Shown: positions 9,775-20,636 of the stretch, piece after piece
Layout: each line of letters begins with the position of its first letter
Position numbering within the stretch: position 1 is the stretch's first letter
DNA from: Asterella californica
Taxonomy: Eukaryota; Streptophyta; Marchantiopsida; Marchantiales; Aytoniaceae
Assembly: GCA_036924285.1 (NCBI GenBank)
Contig: JAYKYS010000001.1
Coordinates: 35,959,501-36,023,500, forward strand
Reading direction: 5' to 3'
Length of the DNA stretch: 64,000 bases
The notes under the pieces: generated by a model
Told to the model about the DNA's origin: nothing
Databases searched by the model: none
Seen by the model: the letters and a program-made list of their open reading frames with translations, nothing else
Translations under genes and position numbers: made by a program

Positions 9775-11039
9775 GCTCCAACTATTCGTTCTAGACGTAT
9801 TGAGTCTCTAAGAATTTCCTATCCCATCTCTCTCATCCCCCTTCCCTTGTTCTTTGGAGTAAAGGCTTATCTAATATCTTCTAAACGAATCAGAGGACAT
9901 TATAGTAGTTGTCATCAATTCATAGATGGTCTCAGATCTTACCCCAACACTGGTGATTAGAAAGCGTTCCCCGGTCAACATTTGTGACGATTAGTCACTT
10001 AAGAAATATTAAACTACAATGATTTTACGCTAGGATCGTTGTATATCAATATTGAGAATAATTTGTAACTGTAGAACTCCAGAAGGACATTGTATCCAAG
10101 AATGACTATCCAGCATCAGTCCGAAAGTATTCTCGCACCACGAGTGGAGAAGTCAGTTAAATCCAGATCAGCAAAATATAATTCTTGAAGGAAATACAGG
10201 AAACAAGTAAAAGGACTATGAGCAAGGACATCAAAGTGGAGGAGTATAGCAACTACTTGTAAATTTACAGAAAGTTCTTTGTAGAGCCACATAGATAGTA
10301 GGAGAGATGAAAACACCTAAACGAGAAGCACAATCTCTAACAACCGGAATGATTACACTGTCCAAATGAGATAGAGGTGTTCATATATCTCTATGGATAG
10401 AGAGAGAAAGTCTCGGGCTTTCATCAATCTTATTGCTGTTGTGATACCTGGATATACGCTGCTCAATTATTGCTGTTGTGATACCTGGATATACGTTACT
10501 TGAGCAAGTATATATATCATTTAGAAGTGATCATAAATAGTAAAACCCAAGAGCTAATGACTCCTTCTTACCTTTAAGATGATGATCTTCACTTGATGTT
10601 TGATGGATGGAAAGTCCGAAAAGAGAAGATTAAACTAGCGACGGTTCTAGATGCTTATACCTCAAGAATACATCAAAGCATCCGATATTCTATTGTGGAT
10701 GACTTTCTTCTAGTTACTTGTAAGAAAATGTAAGAGGTCCATCTATATCATCTAACGAGAATGAAAAGGACATGGAAGAATAACACAACAAATGTAGGAT
10801 GCAAAAGTCTCAATCATTGTCAGAAGATAGTCGTGGACACAGTATTAATCATTATGTCTTATAGAAGAAAAGACAAAGATAAGAAACGAGTTCTTGTCAC
10901 AAAAAGATCACTTTGAATATGTTAGAAAAAGGTTCTTGGGTTCAAGTCTTGTGCTTGGAGGTTGAGTACGTTGTCTTATTCTACTCAATTGGGTTCATGA
11001 GGATTTCAACACAAGGTTTCTCATTTAGCAAAAATGCTC

Positions 11040-11810
11040 GATCGAATGCAGACCTTGGATAATGTGGTGATTCTTAATCTCTCGATTGATATTAGTGTCT
11101 CTCTGACCTCAGGGTAGTGAAATCTATTTAACTCAAATACGGATCGAGTTCTCTGGCTTATTCCCTCGATTGCTCGGTCAGTTGCACACCTTGGAGAATG
11201 CGGTGATACTTAACCCCTCGATTGCTTGTGTCTCTCTGATCTCATGGTAGTAGAATCTATTTAACTCAAATACGAGTCGAGTTCTCAGGTTTATCCTCTT
11301 GATTGTTCGATTGTTGCACACATTAGATAATGCGATGATGCTTATTCCTCGATTGATATGTGTGTCTTTTTCACCTCAGTCGGCTGAATGCGGTGATGTT
11401 TACCCCCTCGATTGATATGAGTATCTCTTTGATCTCAGGATAGTAGAATCAAATACGAGTCGAGTTCTCAAACTTACCCCTTCGATTTATATGTATGTCT
11501 GTCTGACCTCAAGGTAGTGGAATCTATTTAACTCAAATACGAATCGAGGTGATGCTTACCTCCTCAACTGATATGTGGTCCTTTCTGACCTCAGTCTGCT
11601 GAACACCTTGAGTAATGCGATGATGCTTACCTCTCGATTGATATGTGTACCTCTTTGACCTCATGGTAGTAGAATCTATTGAACTCAAATAAGAGTCGAG
11701 TTCTCAGACTTACCCCCTCGATTGATATGTGTGCCTCTCTGATCTCATGATAGTGGAATCTATTTAACACAAATACGAGTTGGGTTCTCAGGCTTGTCAA
11801 TATTTTTGGA
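11040..11810. repeat. Degenerate minisatellite array
   Basis: The motifs CCTCGATTGATATGTGTG, CTCTCTGACCTCA, GTAGTGGAATCTATTTAACTC and AAATACGAGTCGAGTTCTCAGGCTTA recur in the same order about six to seven times, with unit lengths that vary between roughly 80 and 150 bases because blocks are missing or doubled. A second recurring block is TGCACACCTTGGAGAATGCG. Confidence 0.85.
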
Positions 11811-12131
11811 CTTCTGTGTGCTTTCAAGACGCTGATTCAAAATTGCTATGCTTATCACTTATCATTCGGTTCAATTTTCAGGTCCTGCATCCATTTTCCA
11901 AGTGTAATAAACAAATTCTTCATCTTTAAAAAAGAAAAAAAGAAAAAAGAAAAAAGAAAAAAGTAATCAGTAATGAGTACTTCTTTGTCATTTTGTGTTA
12001 TAAAGAGAAGGACAAACATGCGGTATCCAGCTATTCATAAAAGTTGATTAACAAGCCGTGTTTTATCAAGGATAGGTCAAATATTTAGAAATTTACATAT
12101 GATGATGGATTAAGAACATCACCTCCACATT

Positions 12132-12300
12132 GAATACATTTCCATTAAAGTAAGACTCTACAGTCTTATGTTCGCAATTTAGCGCATATTTAATAGATTT
12201 CCACTAAAGTATGACTCTTACAATCTTAAATTAGCAATTTAGCGTATATTTAATACATTTCCACTAAGTATGACTCTTACAATCTTATGTTAGCAACATA
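12132..12300. repeat. Three-copy tandem repeat of about 60 bases
   Basis: The unit AATACATTTCCACTAAAGTA, followed by TGACTCTTACAATCTTA and TTAGCAATTTAGCG, occurs three times with a few substitutions. No function is suggested. Confidence 0.8.
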
Positions 12301-13114
12301 CAATTATAAGATAGATATTTCAACATATCTATTTTGAAACTCTTCTAACTTCATAGTGACATTGAAATAATTGAACATTGAGTTCATTGATGAATCTTTG
12401 GAGACAAAATGATAATTTTTTAGTTATATAGTATCAGTTGCTCTTATATCATTTTACACCACCACAAAGAAAGGAAGGTCAACCAAGGAAATTCATGTGA
12501 GAATTTCTATCGATGTTGAAGACTGAATTAATGTTCCTCATCAAATTAACTCTTGCTCGGAAACAAACAAGCAACTCAATAAAGTTAAGAACTACTGGAG
12601 TCAACTCTAAACCAAGCTCGAACGCTATTAAAAAGACAACAGGAATTGAGAACATGAATCATAAAGATCAAGGAACATGACTAGGAAATTGTACAGAAAC
12701 TTAATTGAATGAATGTAAATTGAAACAAATGGGGACCAAATATTTATAGAAATGGTCTTGGATTCACTCTGAAGGCAAGCAGTATAGTCGGAGAACAACG
12801 AGAAACGGTATTTGCTGATTTGACATTTTGATTGTTATAAAATTTCACCAAGAAATTATCCCTGGGTGTCAATTTCCATGCCACAATCCTTTGGGAAATT
12901 CTGAGCTCACATTGAGGATTTTCCGTCTAGTAGTTACGAAGTTGCGTTCTTGTGTGGAGACCACAGTCGAAGTCACAGTTTTATGTCGCCGGTCGTGAAC
13001 AGTACGGTACTGTACTTTGCTGTAGCTTCCGTTTCGATTATACCTGCGCTCGAAACTTGATGCAGTTCCCGATCGGAGGAGCTGTGAAGCGATCCAAGAA
13101 CAAGAGAGGCAACA

Positions 13115-14524
13115 ATGGCGAGCACGGCGTGTTTCGTCATTGTTGGTCGCAACGATTGCCCTATCTACGAGAGTGAAGTTGGAACTGCGCCGAAGGTAAG
13201 AAAATTTTGCAGTGAAAAGCTTGATGCACATTTGTTTCGGAGTGCCACAGCACGAAGATAAATTCGAAATAATTTTCCTGTTGATGTTTGTTCTTTGATT
13301 TGTATTTCCGCGTAGCTTCGGTTAGGAAGAAGCATACTCTAATGGGACGAACTGACGGTACATCTGGTCAGAATGAAAGAATCAGGCACGATACATATCC
13401 TGCGCAGTAGCAAATATATTTCCAGGCTGTCAGCTACCTGTCCTGGAGCAGCGCTGTTACCTTCCTTCCGATCCAGCTTAATCTGTAATTCCTGGAAATA
13501 TTCTCGTAGTTTATCAAAAGAGGACCTTGGACTGGAAAGCCTCCACGGATTGCTTTCCGATATTTTCTGTAGTGCTGAACCTAATGGTCAGGACGATATT
13601 GCTCAAGATAGTAAATGGTATCTTGATAGACTGAGCTTTATCGTTGCGGTTTGCTGTGAATTGTTCGGAGATCTGTTTCAGCTGTTCATCCTGACGTAAT
13701 TAATACCTTGCCCATTGTCTCAGCTTCCTGCTTCGTTACGAGCATCTTGTGGAGACATAAGTTAAAGTCCTGAGCTTTTGATGCAGAAAGACGAAGCAAC
13801 ACATTTGCATCAGTTCATCTTGCACGCAGCTTTGGATGTTGTTCAGGACGCCGTCTGGCTCACAAACGGCATGTATGAATTGCCCCCTCATCTTTAACGT
13901 CCACGCTCATTCTCCGAGTCTCTGCATCTCTTAGTAGTGGTGTTTTCCAGAATTGAAAAGAAGAGCCAGATGGTCAAAGGAAAGCGCTAGAACTTAAGTA
14001 TGTCGTCTAGTTGCCTGGTTAGTGTTGCTGTATAATTTAGAGTGTCTTCGAGGTAGCATCCGTCGTGATCGAAGATTGATGAGCTTATATCAGGTAATAT
14101 TAGGTTGCTTACTTATCAGATGTATGCGTGGTTGTAGGTTCTTGAAGACTGTCGACAGGTTCAATGATCTCTACGTCTCAGTCTATGTGACGGCTGGTCA
14201 CACCCGGCTTATGCTCCTTCATGATTCAAAGAATGATGACGGAATCCGAAACTTTTTCCAGGAGGTGCATGAGCTGTATATTAAGGTATAAAGAAAGTTC
14301 TCCAGACTTGAAATATGGTCCCTCTCCTGCACCTTTGCATATGCATCGGCGATTTCGGCTGGTGGTGCCATTTAGGGTTGTTTAATGACCAGGTTTTGAT
14401 GTTTCGTGATGGTTGTCTTTCTTTGTTACAGCTGCTCTTGAATCCTCTCTACGTTCCTGGATCAAGAATCACATCACCCTACTTTGACACAAGGGTGAGA
14501 GCTCTTGCAAGGAAGTACCTTTGA
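13115..14524 (+). CDS. TRAPPC2: TRAPP complex subunit 2 (sedlin/Trs20 homologue), four exons
   Basis: Predicted exons are 13115-13195, 13787-13872, 14138-14285 and 14432-14524, all with GT-AG borders; they join in frame to 135 residues, close to the roughly 140 usual for sedlin. Exon 1 gives [19 protein letters not shown], exon 2 [16 protein letters not shown], exon 3 [20 protein letters not shown] and EVHELYIK, and exon 4 [12 protein letters not shown] to ARKYL and the stop. These are the conserved longin-fold core segments of the family. The protein is a small core subunit of the TRAPP tethering complex, which activates Rab GTPases in ER-Golgi traffic. The gene stands alone, about 3.3 kb downstream of the gypsy LTR. 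Introns 1 to 3 are 591, 265 and 146 bases. No break was seen, so it is probably functional. Confidence 0.95.
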
Positions 14525-15763
14525 TTGTTGATTGGAGCAATCTGGTCATTTTCGTCATGACCTCTGGATGATAAAGTGCGGAACCGAACTGGAGTGGCAG
14601 CAAAAGTTGCTTAGCTTCTCAGCCCGAGGAAATGTGCCGTGCTTTCAGATAGATGAAGAGGGTGTGTCTCCAAACTTCAGATGCCGTGCAGCAGTACGTC
14701 CAGATCCGTTCCTTCAAACTTTTGCTTCACCAAGATCTGTTCACAATCAGTTTTATGTTTAAAAGGCAAATGTTCACGTGGTCCAGCCACACTTTAGGGT
14801 ACAGAAACGAGCTGGTTATTCGTCATGTTGATAGTTTTAGAAATCATATGTACAGTACGCTTAGTATAGGTTTCCCGTGTCCTGCGCACGGACGACCTGG
14901 GTAGTGGTCCTGCCCATGAGAGCAATTGCAAACAGGTTACAATAGAGAAGAAAAGCGACATGTCTTCGCTTCTGCAGTGAACGTTATCTCATCAGATCCG
15001 CTACCTCCTGTAGATGGATGGGTGGGATACTCTTGCCTGCGGTAGATGTGTTCGGTGTTTATGTTTTCGGGGATCATAAGAGAACGTTTCGGAACGTGTA
15101 TATCTGTTTCTTGCTCCCTGTTGGAGCTGACTTGCCTTAGGCGCATCATGGACACAAGGCACTCGTTTATCCCCTTTTCACTTCTGTAGCACGTTATTAG
15201 CATCTCGCAAGGTGCGATATGCTGGTCATGGTGAGTTATGCTGGTCATGGTGAGTTGTCTAATCTCGAATCTACGTGCTGCCCCATCATCTGGTGCTGCG
15301 GGAGATACCGAAAGTTGTCTTTGATGGCAACGTTGCAGTTTACTGCCTGATAACAGGCGCAGACAGCTGGACCGCTTCCACGAGAAACACCTAAAGATCT
15401 GTTGATCCTGTCTGACCGGTGAAACTGGATCCGCAGTAAGTCTTTGCTGGGACAACAGCTGAGGAAGAGGCTGGCCTAAATGGATTTTCCATTTAGAGCT
15501 TTTAGTTTTTACGTATCGAGTCTAAGTTGAAGGGACTAAAATGTGCTAAGTCATGTGATCCTTGATACTAGCAAGGCGAGGTAGGGCTTTTGACCTGGGG
15601 GTAAGAGTTAGCAATAACCAGGAGTCAGAGCGGTGGCTAGCGAAGTTGCTGATCGGTGAAGGGAACAATGTTTCAAAAGCAGCAAGAGGACACGGATCAG
15701 GAACGGAGGTAGTAGATAGTAGTAGTAGATAGTAAGGGAGCTGTGAATGAAAGAGGTGAACAT

Positions 15764-15918
15764 GTTACAGGTGTATCCTAAGGTAGAATCTGTGACCAGT
15801 TACCAAGGTACTGAGTTACAGGTGTATCCTAAAGATAAAATCTGTGACCAGTTACCAAGGTACTGAGTTACAGGTGTATCCTAAAGATAAAATCTGTGAC
15901 CAGTTACCAAGGTACTTA
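15764..15918. repeat. Three-copy tandem repeat, 52-base unit
   Basis: The unit begins GTTACAGGTGTATCCTAA and ends CCAGTTACCAAGGTACTGA. The second and third copies are nearly identical; the first differs at a few bases (AAGGTAG for AAAGATAA). Confidence 0.9.
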
Positions 15919-16195
15919 GTTACTTCTTACTAGTACGAGTGCTTGGACCAAGGTTTGCTATCGTTTGACAGCTGCAGTTGTGCCATGATGTTCAAGCAGA
16001 TCGGGCTTTCATTTGAAAGTATCCGCCAACCTGCAGAGCTGTCGTTTACCAAGAAATCGGCCAGGCCGCTCTAAATCACACAAACAGCGGTCCGTCATTC
16101 ATCAGGAAACGATGTCAAAGTAGACCCGCGACTCCATCTTTTAGAGAGAATGAAGAAAAAGGGTTACAAGTATAGGACATTGCAGTATATATACG

Positions 16196-16406
16196 TTACA
16201 GGCTTGTCAGTTCTAAATAATAACTACTGTTGTAATAATAACAAAAAGTGTGGCCATAGCGACCAACTCCAGTTATGTCGCTGAAATATTAAAGCCTATT
16301 TACTTTACAGGCTTGTCAGTTCTAAATAATAACTACTGTTGTAATAATAACAAAAAGTGTGGCCATAGCGACCAACTCCAGTTATGTCGCTGAAATATTA
16401 AAGCCT
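16196..16406. repeat. Two identical 102-base direct repeats
   Basis: The stretch from TTACAGGCTTGTCAGTTC to GCTGAAATATTAAAGCCT occurs at 16196-16297 and again at 16305-16406, without visible differences and separated by seven bases. The identity points to a recent tandem duplication. Confidence 0.9.
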
Positions 16407-16969
16407 GTGAGATCGTTCACCTTCTCCCATTTGGGCATGAGGGCCTAACGCAGACTAGAGGAGGTCTGTTGACGAGATCATGAGCGGTAACTTTTCTGTC
16501 ACACCGAGCCATCTTTTCTTGTCTCTTGACTGAACTGTCTTGAACATCTAGACCTAGCGAGAAACGTGAAGTTAAGCTGTGTACTGCTTAGCAGCTTATA
16601 GTCGCGGAATCTGTGAGGCCTTTCTGTAACTTCGTGATGTTAGGAAGATTCATCTCGGACCCTAAGCTCCAGATCTTTTGGCGAGCTCTCCAAGTAATCC
16701 GTAACTGGGTCCACATTGTCTCTGTGCCTAGGTAACTGCCGGTAGCAGAGTCAAGCTTCAATGTTCCCTGACAAACATGCAGTCCTGTCCGCATGAGGCA
16801 TTTGCTTACGCCAAATTTAAGGATTTTAAAGTAGTAAGAATGGACCACTTTCAAGATATGTCAACGGTTCTGACGGTTAACGAACTAAGTAAGAGACAAT
16901 TCGGACAAGACACTTATTCTCAGGGGCAGAGGGGAGGAAAAGGAAAAACGTTTATATAGCAAAGAAAAC

Positions 16970-19900
16970 GAGAAGAAAAAACGCTACGCAATGAATAGCA
17001 AACGGATGGGAAGACCCCATCAAGCCTCACAAGGGAAAGAAGGACCCGAAGGGCCAAGCAAGGGAAAAACAGCGGGGATCAGTAGCTCTAAAATCGTCTG
17101 TCGCACCTATAATGTCGGAGATCAGAAAATCAGTACCTCTAGAAACAACTGGCGCACCTGAAAAGGCATCACCTACTGCGATTGCTCTCATGTGAACTGC
17201 TCCTGCTAAAGCTCTCTGTAAAGCATTGGAAACTCGCTGCCTAAAAAATGTGGTGCAGAAAGAAAGAGAAAGTGGTACTCCCTGGCGCCTCTCATGATAG
17301 ACTCTAGCACAGTCTCTCAGGAAGACGTCGAACTCCAAGCCTGTCGATCCGTATATCTCCAAAGCTAAGGGGATGAAGCGATGTCCCACTTGCATACCCC
17401 TATACTTGGTCACCTTCGCTGCTGCCGCCACGCCTGCAGCCCATCCTGGGAGATGGGTGATCACCTGTGCCGCCACTGAGTCCCGTGTCGGATCCGTGAC
17501 AACCGCATCAGCCACTGAGACCTGATCCTCTCTCATCATGTACAAGTCAGCTCTCACTGATCCTCCTGTCTGAAGGGCATACCAACGCTCTCTCCACGTC
17601 ATGTGACCGCTCTCCCGTGCTAAGGCAAACACGACGTCTCTGATGGCATCGTGGGTAGCTATCCGCTCTCCACCATGAGGACATCGAGCAAGATGGCGAC
17701 CCGATGTGTCGAGCGAGACATCACACTCGCAAGTGGATAGTGCCGAAGCAACAGGCTGGACCAAGCCTAGGCGGAACCTCATCGCTGTAGAGAAGATAGT
17801 CGGTGCGAGTCGGAACGCTCTAATGCAAGATCGAGCTATGAGCCAAGAGCCTGCGCCCTTGCCCGAACAAGAGCGGAGTCGAGCTCTAGTATCCCGTGAG
17901 ATGGAAGGATCCACTAAGAGAGCATGGAGAACCTGCTGGAAGCGGTGCCCCGTCAGAGAAGACTTTAGTCCGCGAGATCCATTGGTAGCTAAGGTATCGA
18001 ATCGAGGGTGTGCCTCACGTGTCTCAGGAGTCAGGCCATCTCTTGTCTCACGGAGACACATCTGTAGTGGGTAAGAACCATCCTCCACCTCTGTCACGTA
18101 GCTCTCTAGAATAGGTCTATCTCGCACGAGAAAACGACAACAGAGCCAAGGTGCTGAGAGGGTCCAACTACCCAAAAAGACTGCCAGAGCAGTCTCCTCC
18201 ATGGATAATAAGCCCACCCCGCCACATGATATCGGCAAAGATGTCTGCCTACGTGCGAGAGGTCTTGCCACACAGTCAAAAGTCCTCGGTCCTATGATGT
18301 CATCAAACACCTCCATGATCTTCCTATCAAACTCTCTAAGGCTCGAGATGAAAATAGGAGATGGAGGTACCGTGCGGAGTAAGTAACTAGGACGCCGTGC
18401 GATGGAAGAGTAAAGAATACCAAAAACAACTTGAGGATCCTCCAACATAGGGAGATCCTCAATATGCAAAATGTCCTCCGCTAGGACAACATCTAGGAAT
18501 CGAGAGACAAAGTCCTCTGTACCCACAGGTACTTCGAGGATGCGTAAACCATCTGTACGGATAACAAATCCCTCCGGGAGCTGTAGGTCCGATGGTATAC
18601 CTATGAGAGACCAAGCCTTGCGCTTTGACACCTTCACCCTCAGCCCTACCAAGGCCAATTGAGAGACAAGGTGGTCAAAGGCAACACTGACTTGGTCCGC
18701 CGGACCTACGATGTGCGTATCATCAGCTAGAGATGGAAAAACACAACCTGGAGCAGCCAAGGCGGTGGCCAAGAGAGCTCTGTAGTGAGCTAAGGCACAG
18801 AGGGGTCCACCCAAAGGATCTCCCTGACGAGTACCTGCAGCGGAGCTGATGATTGTAACCCCCTCTATCGTAGGACCGTGCAGGTAGTAAAGAGAAGAAG
18901 GAGAACCATAGAACGATCGCACGAAAGGGACCAGACCCGCTAGAGATCTCCCACCATCCATGAGCTCCCTAAAGATGGAAGCGCGGGAAACGCTATTAAA
19001 AGCGTTTTCCACGTCCACTTGTAGGACAACCCAATCGGGATGGATGTCCAAGAGAGCCCTAATGCCGAAAGACACGGACTCACAACCTCCCGGTGTCGCA
19101 ACTCCAAACTGATGTGGGCAAAGGTGGTCCTGAAAAGTATCTCAAAGCTGAAGAACAATGGTACGACTGATAAGTCGTAAAAGAATCTCACCGATGGCTA
19201 TCGGTCGAATCCTTCCACCATCCTTCGTCATGGCCAAAAGTCTAGCTGCCCCTAGTACCTGAGCTATAGACTGAGGAATATGTCCTTGAGCTACTGCTGC
19301 CGCAACTTGAAAAAGCTCCGTGAAACCACTAGAGGGGTCATCTGTCTGAAAACAATCCCGTAGGTGCTCGTAGACCATCCCAGACAGACCTCTAGAGGAT
19401 AGACGTGGAGCAGTACACAAGACCTGGGCAAACAAGGATCTATCGAGACACAATGGCTCCTCAGGCTGATAGTCCTGAACCTCAGGTGGTGAGGGATCAC
19501 CCGGTGAGGGGTGAAAGGAACGCAACGCAGCGATCGTCTCCCCAGTAGGACATGCCAATGACAAAAGATGCAATGCTTTAGCAGCTCTACTATACTCTCC
19601 AACCTGACCTAACATCCTACAGCGTCGTATGCGGACGGAAGATGAGACATCACGTGTAGAGGCAGACTCACTCCTACCTTGTACCGCACGGACTGATTCC
19701 TCCTGTAAGACCGTCCAATCACCTGCACAGAATCTCCGAAGACGGGCCGTCACCTCCCGATGTCCTCCTCTGCCACCTCGAGTATAACGGAGGCACCAAC
19801 GAGGAAGTAGGAGAAATAGTAACCACGCCACCTCGTCCTTGGTGTTCCGTGCCAACATGTCGAGAGGTAGACGGAATGCTTGTCTCACCTCGTCATGAAG

Positions 19901-20625
19901 AGCACGAGGTAACCGATGGAACAAACGCGGACAAGAGAATCTCGTCTCGAACAAACTCAGGATAGTGCCAAAGTGGATTCTCAACCACTCCCATGACACT
20001 GGAGGAACTCCAGGAAGAAAGACTAATGGTGCCATAATGACTGCACGTGTAGACCTCCGATCTCGGCTAACCTGGGCATCCCATGTGGTCGTATCATAGC
20101 TCTTGTGCATCTTTCCCACATGAGATTTTACCCCTTGCGAGATAAATAACTGATTGCACACCGGACATGGTGTGTCTCGAATCAGTCTCGATCTCATGGG
20201 AGAGAGAGTACCCATAGCTAAAGAAGAGACGATATCCGATCAAACGATACTCCTAATAGAAGCATCTCCCGAAAGAAAAGAGAAAAGAGAAATTAAAGAA
20301 AAAGTAAAAAGACAGAAAAGAAAGAAAAAAATAGAAAAAGAAAAAAGAAGACGAAAAGAAAAGAAGAACCCTGATCTGTAAAGTCTCTCAAGAAACCCTA
20401 AAAAGAACACTATGTGACCCTAAAATCTGAAACTATTTAATACTCACTCATCTGTCCATCAAATGTGTCAAATCTAAGATGAAAACGAACAAAAAAGTGA
20501 AAAAAAATATAAAAAAATCAGTCTTATACACTCCAACACCCTCCCACTCTCACTCTCATTCCCGCAGTCCCCTTCCTCCGCAGTCCGTCTCTCCCCCCTC
20601 TCCCCGCGCCTCCTACGGGAGAAGT
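16970..20625 (-). mobile_element. Full-length non-LTR retrotransposon with restriction-like endonuclease (R2-like)
   Basis: The element is 3656 bases long and is flanked by an exact 11-base direct repeat, GCAAAGAAAAC, at 16959-16969 and 20626-20636. The single long frame (20215 to 17027) is interrupted once by TGA. The 5' leader (20216-20625 as minus strand) is pyrimidine-rich. The 3' end has no poly(A) tail and ends in TTCTC, like the SINE at 22971-23318. The lack of an N-terminal APE endonuclease, the N-terminal C2H2 finger and the C-terminal CCHC plus PD-(D/E)xK-like region place it with the R2/NeSL-type elements. Confidence 0.88.
17027..20215 (-). pseudogene. R2-like retrotransposon protein (zinc finger, RT, endonuclease) with one nonsense codon
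   Basis: Starting at ATG 20213-20215, the frame covers 1063 codons including a TGA at 19142-19144 and the final stop. Residues 17-37 form a C2H2 finger (CPVCNQLF...SHVGKMH). The RT has motif A (LQVDVENAFNSVSR), motif B (GTRQGDPLGGPL) and motif C (SLADDTHIVGP), with both catalytic aspartates kept. After the thumb region (LPISCGGVGLLS) comes a CCHC knuckle (CECDVSLDTSGRHLARC), then GGSVRADLYMM and VADAVVTDP, which fit the restriction-like endonuclease, and KVTKYRG. The protein would nick its target and prime cDNA synthesis on it. Apart from the one TGA the frame is clean, so this copy is younger than the gypsy element. Confidence 0.87.
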
Positions 20626-20636
20626 GCAAAGAAAAC

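Larger units (their letters stand above)
9775..13114. other. AT-rich non-coding stretch with minisatellites, ending in the 5' region of TRAPPC2
   Basis: No convincing gene was found. It holds a doubled 32-base unit (TATTGCTGTTGTGATACCTG..., 10429-10497), a decayed tandem array (11040-11810), a purine run of A and AAAAAAG units (11926-11962) and three copies of a 60-base unit (12132-12300). The last 250 bases before 13115 probably include promoter and 5' UTR of the sedlin gene; no TATA box stands out. Confidence 0.6.
14525..16958. other. 3' flank of TRAPPC2 and non-coding spacer with tandem repeats
   Basis: The first few hundred bases should hold the sedlin 3' UTR. Short tandem repeats occur at 15222-15260, 15764-15918 and 16196-16406. 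A 172-codon minus-strand frame at 14937-15455 (Ser/Arg/Gln-rich) has no recognisable domain and may be chance. Confidence 0.55.

Noticed and set aside
14937..15455. 172-codon minus-strand frame downstream of TRAPPC2
   Set aside because: It has no recognisable domain, includes a small tandem duplication (15222-15260) and lies where 3' UTR and spacer are expected. Kept only as a note in the spacer entry.
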